64,000 bases of DNA from Trematomus loennbergii (lineage: Eukaryota > Chordata > Actinopteri > Perciformes > Nototheniidae): assembly GCA_012861695.1 (NCBI GenBank), contig JAAOOA010000123.1, forward strand, positions 316,001 to 380,000, in the 5' to 3' direction. Below are positions 36,301 to 45,743 of the stretch, one piece after another (within the stretch, counting starts at the first letter, position 1; every line of letters starts with the position of its first letter). The notes beneath the pieces are model-generated. The model made no database searches. It was not told the origin of the DNA and worked only from the letters and a program-made list of their open reading frames with translations. Position numbers and translations under genes: made by a program.

Positions 36301-38324
36301 TCTTCCTGCTCACTACTTCTTTAGCCACCACCACGTCTGTTTTTTCCGCCCTCTCTTCTTCCTCCTCCTCCTCTTCCTCTTCCATCACTCCCTCCTCAGG
36401 TTCAGAGTCACTGGCCTCCCTCGGTGGGGAGAACAGGTATTGCACAAAGGAGTGGTTGGAGTCGCACTGCCAGATAGCGGCGGTGGAGAAGTTGATCTGA
36501 GGCTCCAGGGCTCTGAGCTGGGGCTCGTGAGGGCAGGAGCGGCAGTGATCCTGGTACCAGCTGACCAGGCTCTGGAGGCTGGACACCCGGTCCTTCCTGC
36601 CTGGGAAACAATAGCAAGGGATAATTGTTAATATTAATATTTTTTGCATATCACATATTTGTTTGCATTAAAAAATAACTTGCATTATTTTCTTTTATAT
36701 TTAATTTTTAACTAGCGCCTGTTTCGGATTTGTAAGCATACCTGTCTGTACCGACTACCCAGGGAGAGGTCAGAGAATTTAAATGAATGTCTGTATTTAT
36801 GTATAATTTGCCAAGACTTAGAAGGAAAGGGGTAATGTATGTATGTGCAGGGCCACCACTTGCGGACAGGCTAGGCAGGCAACTGCTTGGGGCCCCGGAC
36901 CAGAAGGGGGGCCCCCAAAGAAGGTAGATTAAGAAGGTCCACAGCAACGACAACATGAAATACCCTTTAATTTACTGCAACGACATGTCGGGAAGCCCCC
37001 TCAAGGCGGCCCCATGCATAGCGCGCCGTAAAATGCTGCTTCTTATCTTAAGTTTCGTTGCCTCCCTCCGCTCTGGGGGGGGGCTGTCGGCTGTGCGTGG
37101 TGATGAAAAGCTGGTTCGAGGGGCCCCCAGTGAATGTTTGCCTAGGGCCCCCACAGACTCTAGAATCGGCACTGTGTGTGGGTATGTGAGCAATAACGTG
37201 TAGATTTGAGTGGACTGTAAACTGAGGCGGGTGTGATTTGTATGTACATCTCCATGTATGTTATATATTTGTGGAATAAATAAAAAGTTATAAAAAAAGA
37301 AAATAACTTGCATGAAACGCAATTTGAAACGGATTCAAAATATCCCCATCTGTCAACTTACCTTTTTTCTGTTTAATTGAGACTTCTGGAGCAATCTTCT
37401 TCCTGTAATGCAATGAAATGGACAGTTAGACTTCTTCCTTATAAAGTTGATACACAACCATAATGGCAAACAATAATTACTTTGATTTGATTTGATCTAT
37501 AAAAAAAAAAAAAACTTGCATGGTCTGCAGGATAACACATTATGAAGTTGAAGAATAAACAAAAAAGCAAACAATATTAGGCTGACAGAAAATAAGGAAA
37601 AGTCACTAATATTACAGCAGACCATATTAATGAAGGCAAGGCAAGTTTATTTATATAGCACTTTTCAACACAAGGCAATTCAAAGTGCTTTACAAAAATG
37701 AAAGATATTAAGAGCATAAAACACATTAGAAACATTATAAAGCAAAGATAATAAAACATGAATAACACAGGACATGCATAAAAGTTACAGTGTAGTGTGA
37801 GATGTGAATAGTTCAATTAAAAGCAGCGGCAAAATGAAAAGTCTTCAGCCTGGATTTAAAAGTAGTGAGAGTTGCAGCGGACCTGCAGGTTTCTGGTAGT
37901 TTGATCCAGATATTGGACAATACCCCTAACCAAATGCTCACAATCCTCTACTAACCTTTTATGAATGAAGGCATGCATGGTCTGGTTAAATAACATTAGC
38001 ATATATAAACAGTGTCTGTGCTCACCCGCAGTACTCCTGCTGGTACTTCTCTCCATAAGTGTTGTTGAGCAGGATCAGATACTCTGCCAGCCCAGCATCA
38101 CTCAGGCTGGTTCTCCTCCTCACTTCGCTCCACAGCTTGTGCGACTCTCCCAGGTAAACCCGCCGCACATCGTACTTCTTCCGGGACTCCAGGCGCCTCT
38201 GAGCCCGGTCTGAGTCCGTGAGTCTGGGTCTTCCTCTGCATCGTCTCAAAACCTCTTTATCCTCCTGATCCCCGGCCGGATCCGAGTCCAGAGCAACCTC
38301 CAACTCCACTGGGTTACGCGCCAT
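23720..38324 (-). CDS. znf653: Zinc finger protein 653
   Basis: Ten coding exons: 38324-38026, 37402-37362, 36600-36271, 35170-34692, 32638-32437, 30642-30558, 30185-30070, 28882-28768, 28689-28591 and 23897-23720; about 647 residues (human about 615). The N-terminus has the AT-hook-like GRPRLTDSDRAQRRLESRKK and KYDVRRVYLGE. Exon 3 carries WYQDHCRSCPHEP and WQCDSNHS; exon 5 the conserved LIITGPSYEALASEGIQLN-like block. Five C2H2 fingers end the protein: FHCPYEGC...HVNLVH, VCPHPGC...HMIIH, FICETC...H, CEICGYQC...HMKKH and CEFCEKRF...HKLKSH. The mammalian protein is a nuclear repressor reported to act on SF-1/NR5A targets. The start is ATG at 38324; the GTG three codons earlier was rejected. 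Oddities: exon 7 has one base too many (near 30158) and exon 9 one too few (near 28618), judged by finger frames and splice phase. Introns carry a LINE, fold-back elements and a minisatellite. Confidence 0.92.
24285..27955 (+). mobile_element. Non-LTR retrotransposon (LINE), broken, antisense in znf653
   Basis: The plus strand shows an endonuclease domain fragment (HINICSLRNKVSEIEEIL, AISETHLD, then GCCYRPPNAN, GDLNIDW and CIDHIFTN at 24290-24895), broken by a frameshift near 24475. A deletion follows, then a reverse transcriptase: AYRPGHST, LLDFSSAFDV, GVPQGSCLGPLLF and the catalytic YADD. The 1.07-kb RT core is present twice in tandem (25048-26121 and 26122-27200). The second copy stays open to 27588; the first has frame breaks. 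The 3' end reads GAGGACCCCAGGAAGAATAG and GGGGATCCTAATAAAG. It looks like a Jockey/CR1-L2-group element; the clade is not certain. Lacking an intact endonuclease and 5' end, it cannot be autonomous. It lies in the last znf653 intron, opposite in strand. Confidence 0.88.
27950..28105 (+). repeat. Short repeat shared with 31960-32100
   Basis: GATGTTTGCATGGTATAC, CACCTGTCTATTCAACCC and GAGCCAGTAGTTT-like words occur here and at 31967-32095 in the same order and strand, with indels. It abuts the LINE 3' end, so either the LINE landed at the edge of an older repeat or the shared part is a hitch-hiking flank. Confidence 0.6.
29022..29705. mobile_element. Fold-back element with TAGAGTGCCACAGTGACGCG ends
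   Basis: The left arm TAGAGTGCCACAGTGACGCG... and right arm ...CGCGTCACTGTGGCACTCTA are inverted over about 150-190 bp, including AAATAAGGTCTGTGGTTGA and ACGGATCACGTTTTGTTC. TA flanks both ends, as in Tc1/mariner-like insertions. One arm recurs alone at 45744-45985. Within the znf653 intron between exons 7 and 8. Confidence 0.8.
30333..30366. repeat. (AT)n microsatellite
   Basis: A pure AT dinucleotide run of about 34 bp in a znf653 intron. Confidence 0.9.
31096..31650. mobile_element. MITE with CCGTTTACACG ends
   Basis: The left end GCCGTTTACACGATAACGCA and right end TGCGTTCCCGTGTAAATGGGG are inverted. The interior is CpG-rich and includes a TGGTCAGTAGCTACTGCTAC/TGCTACTGACCATGC palindrome near 31340-31375. 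The word GGCATATGTACTACAGCGTC is shared with the element at 4590-5061. It creates an open minus-strand frame of 128 codons with no protein signature. Confidence 0.65.
31960..32100 (+). repeat. Short repeat shared with 27950-28105
   Basis: Partner of the repeat at the LINE edge: GGATGTTTGCATGTTGTAT, CACCTGTCTATTCAACAC and GGGAGCCAGTAGTTTAAATA. No coding content. Confidence 0.6.
32885..32936. repeat. Perfect 52-bp palindrome
   Basis: Starts ATGGCCGACGCACGGCCGAT, centres on TTCAACATGTTGAA at 32910/32911, and ends ATCGGCCGTGCGTCGGCCAT. Every base pairs with its mirror, with no spacer. It lies in a degraded MITE (about 32790-33260) related to 49543-49900, in the znf653 intron between exons 4 and 5. 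Confidence 0.97.
33261..34325. repeat. 57-bp minisatellite, 18 full copies plus a partial
   Basis: The unit GATGTTCAGGTGTATATCAG...CTCTCCTGCT starts at 33261 and repeats with no length change to 34287, exactly 18 x 57 bp; a shortened 19th unit follows. Units differ only by rare substitutions. As 57 is divisible by 3, one plus-strand frame stays open for 382 codons with a 19-residue repeat (FRCISVCSVSTLKSPLL), but it is in a znf653 intron, antisense, and not a credible gene. Confidence 0.97.
35223..35600 (+). mobile_element. SINE-like repeat with a nested insertion
   Basis: TTCAAGGTTCAAGGCTTTTATCGTCATGTG begins a repeat that resumes at about 35479 with TGTACATAGCTACAGTATAG and GGTCACAGGCTCCTCCAACA. 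Uninterrupted relatives are at 32120-32215 and 62880-62935. The inserted 35262-35478 block ends in TGCTATATAAATAAAACTTG and TTGATTTGATT, a retroposon tail; ATGTG flanks it on both sides. Note the opening word is given here only in part as evidence. Confidence 0.6.
35878..36245 (+). repeat. Long direct repeat, copy 1
   Basis: About 365 bp from CTTATTTCTTGGTTTTAGG through TATGCACCAACGATCCTTG to CCCAAAACATGCTA is repeated at 41095-41462 at roughly 95% identity and in the same orientation. Copy 1 ends about 25 bp before znf653 exon 3. Confidence 0.85.
36845..37190. mobile_element. Dispersed element rich in GGGGCCCC
   Basis: Contains GCAACTGCTTGGGGCCCCGG, AAAGAAGGTAGATTAAGAAG and GACATGTCGGGAAGCCCCCT. 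A close relative in inverted orientation is at 52712-53025. The inner GCGCGCC-type region and the flanking words suggest a non-autonomous DNA element. It lies between znf653 exons 2 and 3. Confidence 0.65.
37635..37870 (-). repeat. Retroposon 3'-tail repeat
   Basis: TTTATTTATATAGCACTTTT and CACAAGGCAATTCAAAGTGC are words of a common fish retroposon tail, related to 10340-10420. Non-coding, in the first znf653 intron. Confidence 0.55.
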
Positions 38325-38994
38325 CTTGGCCACAACAGCTGATGTTGTGATTCTACGGTGTCCCGGATGTTGTCAGATTTGACCGGAAACCCTTACCATG
38401 AGAAAACTGGGGAGGCTGCTTTCTGTTTTTATGTTTGTATTTTTGCACTGTATCAACACCAAGTTACATTCTTGACTGTTACAATGAGCCTTGATGGTTT
38501 GTAAAATAATTGTCAAAACATTTATTTTTTAAAGACTGGGGAGGCTGCTTTCTGTTTTTATGGCCCCAAACGGCTCCCATTTGATCTTAGAACAGCAACC
38601 TCTATCCTATCTTCCTACCTATCTTTTTAATTTGGCTTATAATTTGGGGCATGATGTTAACTTTAAACACAAGGGAAATACTATTGTGTACATGGAGCGG
38701 AACGTTACGGTGAACGAAGCCTTTCCACACGGACATGAGCAGCGTGAACACCAGTGTGCAACATGAAAACAGACGCGGGAAACGCTGCACATCTTCAAGA
38801 AAAGTGTATCTTTTTTTATTATAATGTTTCTTAAGTTATATGAGCAGGTTTTGGTGAATTCATAACCAAGTAGTAGGTGGCAATGCAACGCCTCTAAAAA
38901 CCAACGAAAAGAAGAAAATAAAAATTAAGTAGAGATCGAAGAAGAAGGAAAATATAACTCCTCTTTATACTTCCTTGGTAACGTCTCAGTTATC
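38325..38994. promoter_or_regulatory. Shared divergent promoter region of znf653 and swsap1
   Basis: The two start codons face away from each other, 670 bp apart, so both promoters must lie at least partly here. A 28-bp direct repeat (ACTGGGGAGGCTGCTTTCTG start) occurs at about 38406 and 38535. No TATA box is clear. The region near swsap1 has CCTTGGTAACGTC, a possible CRE-like half site. Sharing of elements is inferred from spacing. Confidence 0.5.
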
Positions 38995-39514
38995 ATGGCG
39001 GACATATTAACGAGTGTTTTTAGGACTTTTATGTCTCAAACTGACGTTAACAAGGATGTAACGGCGGTTCCTCATTCAGCTTGTAGTGCTCTGTTGCCAG
39101 GAGACAGCTCCGTCAGCAGCTCGGTGCTGTTGCCAGGAGACAGCTTCGTCAGCAGCTCGGTGCTGTTGCTAGGAGACAGCTCCATCAGCCGCTCGTTGCT
39201 GCTGCTGTCTGCGGTGATGGCGGCCTCTGAGCTGGGGGTGAGGGTCGTGTTCTTCACCCAGACTCAGATCCAGAGCCTCCCGGTGTCTCTGCAGAAATGT
39301 GTCCCCAGCCCAGAGAGTCTCAAGGTACACACAGTGGGGGGATGTACTTGGTACGATGTTGAGCTACTTTACCTGATTATTTGTCTTTCTTCCTAGATAG
39401 ATAGATGATAGATAGGTACTTTATTGATCCCAATTTGGATTTGTTTTGCGTTGCAGCAGCATACAAAACAAGGCAATGTACATAACCAACCAATCAAAAT
39501 CAACCAACTATGTG

Positions 39515-39559
<45 letters not shown>

Positions 39560-42500
39560 TAATAACTGTGCAATATATACCTGGCTGCTAAATCCTAAGA
39601 ACTCTTATAGGATGTCTATTTTGTAAATTGTGTAACTGTTTATTTTATTCAATTTTTTATTATATTATTATTATTTTTATGCATGCTTCTTAGGTAACAT
39701 TAAGCTGTCTTTGGCTCTTTTTCTGCTGTAACAACGTACATTTCCCCTCTGTGGGACTAATAAAGGTATTCTGATTCTGATAAGAAAAATTAAGACACAA
39801 GAAATAAACAGTCCAAAATATTTCTGAAATAGAAATAAAATAGCGTTAAAAATATATATATATACTAGGGTGGTCCTTAGTGCCATGTACATTTTCAAAT
39901 TCATTTATTTTAAGCTCCAACCACCGGAATTTGTTATGATAGTCAAGGAAACTCTCCTGGTGAATGTGTTCCTCAATCTGACAACATTTACCCCCCCCCT
40001 CATCGAGCTGGGCTGCCACACCAGCAGCCACGGTGAGGCTAAACTTCAAGGTCGATGAGGGGGAGGGTAAATGTTGTCAGATTGAGGAAAAAATTCACCA
40101 GGAGAGTTTTCTTGACTAATAGAATGAATTCTGGGGGTTGGAGCTTAGACTTTCCCACTTTCAATTTTAAGGACCACCTGAAATATACATTTGGAAATAC
40201 AAATTTCCAGAAACAAATATAATGCAGGATATTATTGTGCAAGAAATGGATTATTCAAAATTAAATTGAATATAAATGTATATTTAAAGGTCCCCTATTA
40301 TACTGTTTTTCATCCATACATTATAGGTCTCAGATATATACAGAACATGTCTCTGAAGTATTTGGCTCTAAACACCAAACAGATCATTGCAGCATTACCC
40401 ATAATCCCCTCTGTTTCAGCCCTGTTTCAAAAGTGCTGATTCTCTGGCCGTTTCTCAATCGCGAGGATGCTGGCTTGGTAGCACAGCCGAGCCGAGCATC
40501 TTGCTTCAGAAGCGAGGCAAGAATACTTCCTGGCATTCGGAAAACAAAGAGTGGAACAGGCTAGCAAGTGTGCAGGTGTGCGTCATATGAGAGGCCCGCC
40601 TTACATCTTCCGCCACAGATTTGGGGAAATTGGTACATGCGCAAAGCATTGTGGGGATTTTAAGGACGCGAAGTCTACCCATGTGCAGCCTCGAAATTTC
40701 CCCCAAACCAAGGACGCGGCCTCGGTGGAATTCCAAGTATGCTGGAGATTGGAACAGTCCTTTGGCGGCACTTGATGACGTAGCATCCTTGAAATATTGT
40801 CTTGGAAGCCAATATCCTCGCGATTGAGAAACGGCCTCTGTCTGTTACTTTAGATGAAAATAAGGAGCCACTCCCCACGCCCCTCTGAGAGATATTTGGT
40901 TAAAAAGAACACAATGGTGCTCTTCAGAGTCTCTTTACACAGAGGGGACACATGTTGATGTAGAAAAGACATGAACAAGTGGATTTTGCACAATAGGTGA
41001 CCTTTAAGTCCTTTCTTTATACTCAAATATTGTACTTTTTACTCACTACATTTATCTGACAGCTTAAGTTACTTTTTACTTTTAGATTATTACTAAATGC
41101 CAACCTATTTCTTGGTTTTAGGACTCATTCCTGCACCACTCTATTGACGATTCTGAGCTACTTGTACTTTACCTGATTATTTTTCTTACTTCCGTTCTTT
41201 ATACTCAAATATTGTACTTTTTACACTTAAGTTATTACTAAATATAACCCATCCCAGTCATGAACATCTACTTAACGGTTAGGTTGATTCAGATATTTTA
41301 TAGAATGTTTTACAACATTTTTCTATTTTATTATTTCTGTATCACTTGCTTTTATATTTTATTTCCTTTTTTTACTATAAATAAATATGTTATGCACCAA
41401 CGATCCTTGTATGTTAAAAACGTCTTGTTTCATATTGAATTACCCAAAACATGCTACGTTATCGATGTATACAATTGATCACAGGGTGTCCGCGGCGTCT
41501 TAAAAAGTATTAAAGTTGATAAATCAATTTAGCGAAAATTAAGGCTATTATAAAGTATCAAACAGCATTTCACAAGGTATTACATTTTGTAGCTTGTTTT
41601 CAATAAGTATATAAATTGTCCAAAGAGGTTGTATTCTACAGTCTGCCTGAATGTAATCATTGCGTAGGTGTGTAGTGTGATTCTGTGTAGTTTATTTATG
41701 GCATCCCGTTGGATGTGACGTCATCTGAACAGGACATCGCACGCTCACTGCTTGATAGCGCGCGAAGGTCCGTTTACGCCGGTTGCTAAGCAACATCGTT
41801 ATGGGGAAATGCAAGTCTGCGTCAAAATGGTTGGAAGATAAGGAGGAAGGACGATCAATACTGTATATAGTCAATGTGAGGTAAAGTGTGTCGCCAAGGT
41901 AACCGGTTAGAACTCGAAGTGGCGATGAGGTCTTAAAATGTATGGAAAGGGTCTTAAAAAAGGTCTTAAAAAAGGTCTTAAAAGGGATTACATTTGACTT
42001 CAGGATTCCTGAATATACCCTGGATCAATATCTTGATAGAAGATGTGGCCCATATCGCTTAACCCTAAATCTTTTTTAAATCGATAATAGTTCATAGATT
42101 TGTTTTTAATCCAACAAATCTGTAACTAATATAATCTGCGAATATTTGTAATAATATGTGTATTGTTTCTTTCTGTTTTCTTCTCTGTTTTTATGGAATA
42201 ATACATAACTATAAAAGTGTAAAAAATAAGCTACGTCAAATTATTCCACCATTTTCCTGTCAATCACATTCCTGAGCAGCTACAGTCAGTCATTCAGCTT
42301 TTCTGTCTGTTTTTATTTGAACAGAAAATCAAGTTTTCCTATCCGAGGACGTTGGGGGATCTGCTGCAGCAGGTGGCCGGCCTCCACGAGTCCCAGAACA
42401 CGTCTCCCACCCCCCCTCTCTCATCATCGTGGACAGACTGGAGGGCTTCCTGGGGGGAAACCACAGTGAGGATCAGACCTGCGCTGCTCATCTGTCAGCG

Positions 42501-44758
42501 CTGCTCTGCGACACTTCCTCCTTCCTCACACAGATCCTGAAACAGCGCTCCCCTCCTCCGCCCCCTGCCGCCTCATCGCTTCTTTCAGGTCTGTCGAAAT
42601 CAATCCCAACTGTAGGAGCAGAGCTACTTCCTCCTCAGAGGATAGAGAAGTTCTGCACCCCGAACACAGCTTACAGTCTCACTATATAGGAGAGAGAAAA
42701 GCCAACTGGTCTCACCCTTAAAGTCCCTTAGGCATCATCTAAACATCCCACCATTACACCATAAACCCCCTCGTCCTTAACCCCCCTTTCACACTTCCTT
42801 TGCCCTCCTTAACATATGTCTCTGTTAAACACATACAAGACTAAAATACAATTGAACAGTGTAAAAGGCAATCAGAGTATAAGACTATATGTTTTAAATG
42901 ATAATTTGACACAACAGAAATCAGCTGCTGTCTAGAGAAAATTATGAGTTAGGCAAATATGCAAAGAATCACAATATCGATATAAAGTCTTTTAAGACCT
43001 TTTCTTTTATTGCTTGCAAGCATGACGACTCCTTCTGAGCAGAGGTGGGAAGCAGTGGAGTACAAATACTTTGTTACTGTACTTAAGTACATTTTTCTGG
43101 TATCAGTACTTTACTCCACTACTTATTTTTCTGACGACTTTTTACTTGACTTCTTACATTTTGAACACAAATACCTGTACTTTCTACTTCTTACATTTTG
43201 AACACAAATACCTGTACTTTCTACTTCTTACATTTTGAACCCAAATACCTGAACTTTCTACTTCTTACATTTTGAACACAAACACCTGTACTTTCTACTT
43301 CTTACATGTTGAACCCAAATACATGTACTTTCTACTTCTTACATGTTGAACACAAATACCTGTACTTTCTACTTCTTACATGTTGAACACAAATACCTGT
43401 ACTTTCTACTTCTTACATGTTGAACCCAAATACCTGTACTTTCTACTTCTTACATTTTGAACACAAACACCTGTACTTTCTACTTCTTACATGTTGAACC
43501 CAAATACATGTACTTTCTACTTCTTACATTTTGAACCCAAATACCTGTACTTTCTACTTCTTACATGTTGAACCCAAATACCTGTACTTTCTACTTCTTA
43601 CATGTTGAACACAAATACCTGTACTTTCTACTTCTTACATGTTGAACACAAATACCTGTACTTTCTACTTCTTACATGTTGAACTCAAATACCTGTACTT
43701 TCTACTTCTTACATTTTAACACAAATACCTGTACTTTCTACTTCTTACATTTTGAACACAAATACCTGTACTTTCTACTTCTTACATGTTGAACACAAAT
43801 ACCTGTACTTTCTACTTCTTACATGTTGAAACAAATACCTGTACTTTCTACTTCTTACATGTTGAACCCAAATACCTGTACTCTCTACTTCTTACATGTT
43901 GAACTCAAATACCTGTACTTTCTACTTCTTACATTTTGAACACAAATACCTGTACTTTCTACTTCTTACATGTTGAACACAAATACCTGTACTTTCTACT
44001 TCTTACATGTTGAAACAAATACCTGTACTTTCTACTTCTTACATGTTGAACACAAATACCTGTACTTTCTACTTCTTACATGTTGAACACAAATACCTGA
44101 ACTTTCTACTTCTTACATGTTGAACCAAATACCTGTACTTTCTAGTTCTTACATTTTCCAAACAGGCTGGTTCCTTTAGTTTGAATGTGTGTTTGGTGGC
44201 GTGATCATTATTATTTAGAGTCATTGCGTGCCTATTGATTTGAACACGATCTGTGTATCCATCATTTCCTGGTCTTCTCTAAAGAAGAGGGACCAATGAA
44301 AAACTCACACCCTACAAAGAACAGATAACAGATACCCCCCTGGAGTAAATGTCTTCCTTTCCCCCGGCCTTCAATCACACACACATGTAATACCACCATG
44401 TGATACCACTTTGTTAACAGTTACATTTCATTAGGATTACACTGCATTAAGCTTTCATACCATAATTGCCATAACAGGTCGGACGTGGACTCTGAGCACG
44501 CCCGCGGGGAATCCTCCGCCACGGATCCATCCTGGACGTTCTTGATCGGTATTTCCAGATGCGCTGTACTCTGGATCGGGACCGGAGCTACGAGGCTGCA
44601 GCAGCCGGACTGAAGGAGCTGTGGAACGTTTACCTTTCTGCCACCGGCATCACAGAGGACGCCTGTACCAAAGAGAGAGAGGACAGACCGGCTGCAGCCC
44701 CTAAAGAGTGGCAGCTGTCAATCTCCCTGATGGTTCAATGGAGTTTAAAATGGCCTAA
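38995..44758 (+). CDS. swsap1: SWSAP1, ZSWIM7 (SWS1)-associated recombination protein
   Basis: Three exons: 38995-39324, 42325-42588 and 44478-44758, about 292 residues after four frame corrections (human 229). In mammals SWSAP1 partners ZSWIM7 in a RAD51-paralog-like complex that aids RAD51 in homologous recombination. Support: exon 2 KIKFSYPRTLGDLLQQVAG and the Walker B-like SLIIVDRLEGFL; its end CRLIASF joins exon 3 SDVDSEHARG, then DVLDRYFQMRC and the C-terminal KEWQLSISPDGSMEF. Human SWSAP1 has matching blocks in the same order. Exon 1 has a 36-bp triplication giving LLPGDSSVSSSV-like units; the last, LLLGDSSISRS, aligns to the human P-loop but lacks GK. Frame breaks at 42410-42416, 42561-42565, 44506-44509 and near 44725 each need one added base and all lie in C or G runs. 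Sequence error is likelier than a pseudogene, since no other stop occurs. It is divergent from znf653 and tail-to-tail with epor. Confidence 0.8.
39385..39800. mobile_element. Retroposon tails with (AT)n
   Basis: GATAGGTACTTTATTGATCC at 39410 and CCCCTCTGTGGGACTAATAA at 39745 are typical fish LINE/SINE 3' ends. An (AT)n run of about 36 bp lies at 39519-39554. In swsap1 intron 1. Confidence 0.6.
39867..40182. mobile_element. Fold-back element with about 135-bp arms
   Basis: The left arm 39868-40005 (GGTGGTCCTTAG..., AGCTCCAACC, GGAAACTCTCCTGGTGAAT, CTGACAACATTTACC) is the reverse complement of 40045-40180 with mismatches. A short loop GGGCTGCCACACCAGCAGCC joins them. In swsap1 intron 1. Confidence 0.8.
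40286..41008. mobile_element. MITE-like element with GGTCCCCTATTA ends, filled copy
   Basis: Left end AAAGGTCCCCTATTATACTG and right end CACAATAGGTGACCTTTAA are inverted. The interior (CAGATCATTGCAGCATTACC, ATAATCCCCTCTGTTTCAGC) matches 47338-47928. This copy carries an extra element at 40446-40836 that the other lacks. Confidence 0.8.
40446..40836. mobile_element. Nested MITE with 3-bp target duplication
   Basis: The ends GGCCGTTTCTCAATCGCGAG and CTCGCGATTGAGAAACGGCC are a perfect 20-bp inverted repeat. TCT flanks both sides, and the empty site GATTCTCTGTCTG is seen at 47491. A 3-bp duplication fits a PIF/Harbinger-like or similar superfamily, though TCT is not its usual TAA/TTA target. Confidence 0.88.
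41095..41462 (+). repeat. Long direct repeat, copy 2
   Basis: Partner of 35878-36245, in swsap1 intron 1. The two copies are about 5.2 kb apart and flank the znf653 first two exons, the divergent promoter and swsap1 exon 1. Confidence 0.85.
43040..44160. repeat. About 37-bp minisatellite grown from an AAGTAC repeat
   Basis: CAGAGGTGGGAAGCAGTGGA and TACTTTGTTACTGTACTTAA at 43040-43090 are the start of a common fish repeat. From about 43150 the unit ACCTGTACTTTCTACTTCTT + ACATGTTGAACACAAAT repeats about 27 times to 44155. TGTT/TTTT and ACACA/ACCCA variants and one-base length variants alternate. It lies in swsap1 intron 2. Confidence 0.93.
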
Positions 44759-45051
44759 AAATATTTGTATCAAAGACTGTTGCATTGTGGGAGATGTTGA
44801 AAGTTGGTTCGTTTCACTCAGCGATGTTTTTTCTGTGAAAGTGTTCATTATTTTAGCTCCTCAGGCCTTACATGTTGCAGTGAACATGAGATGTATAGAA
44901 CAAAGCCTTAGTTACCATAACATCATATTATATTTGATTTCGTGCATTGAATGACTTACACTTGTTATGTTTATATACATATTTGTACTCTATTTATGTT
45001 TTTTTTTCATTCTAAAATGGAGAAACTGTCATGAAACTTAATTCCTACCAA

Positions 45052-45061
45052 AATAAATAAA
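45052..45061 (+). terminator. swsap1: Polyadenylation signals of swsap1
   Basis: Two overlapping AATAAA words, followed by a GT/T-rich stretch (TATTCTTGTTATTCAC), lie about 295 bp past the inferred stop at 44758. They would end a short 3' untranslated region. Confidence 0.6.
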
Positions 45062-45743
45062 GTATTCTTGTTATTCACTTCTTGTTTTCTGTGGATTTTC
45101 ATTCCTTTTTGTGTCAAACGACCGTCTGACTTCTGTTTTCAAAAGAAGGAATGAGTCAGCAATGATTTAATATGTTTTTATATTCTTTTATAGAAGCATT
45201 TATTCCACTTACAATACATTTTTCCAAAGGCAAAAAAGCAAACAAGCCTGAAATGTTTTGCATAGAAACAGAAACTGTACATGCTCTGCTCTTTAGATGG
45301 CAGCATTGACCTAAACACAACTTCAACTCAACAAGAAAGACACATCTACAGTCACATGAGAACAAATATTAAGTACAGTAGTGACTTCATTTTATCCAGA
45401 AAAATAAACATTTTAATATTATTTACACATACAGTTTCTTCCATTTGGAAATGCCATTGAAATGATAGATGTGGGCAAACGATAGAACAGCTAGAAAAGT
45501 CTGTTAAGGTCAGAAAATTTAATTTCTTTACTTTAATGCAGCCTTAAAACCTGGAAAAAAGCCACTTCTGCCATACTTTGATAACCAAAATACTAAGACG
45601 ATATCTAACGATGTTTAATTTTCATTTTGGGGCTATTTAACAACATACTGCTACCAATATATTCTATATTTTGTCAACATATATGTCAACATTACTCTTA
45701 GTTTTCATGATGCAGAATTTCCTGTCTGTTAAACTCAAGCCCA

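Noticed and set aside
36284..36631. 115-codon plus-strand frame
   Set aside because: It is the antisense of znf653 exon 3, whose acidic tract gives runs of Leu/Phe/Ser codons.
38325..38333. Earlier start for znf653 (MAKMARNP...)
   Set aside because: The first codon is GTG; the first ATG is at 38324 and fits the family start.
33261..44155. CRISPR-like arrays at the two minisatellites
   Set aside because: Repeat units abut directly with no unique spacers, and the genome is a vertebrate.
44759..44954. Longer swsap1 C-terminus in the given frame to 44954
   Set aside because: It follows only if the lost base near 44726 is accepted; the corrected frame ends at 44758 right after the conserved SISPDGSMEF block.
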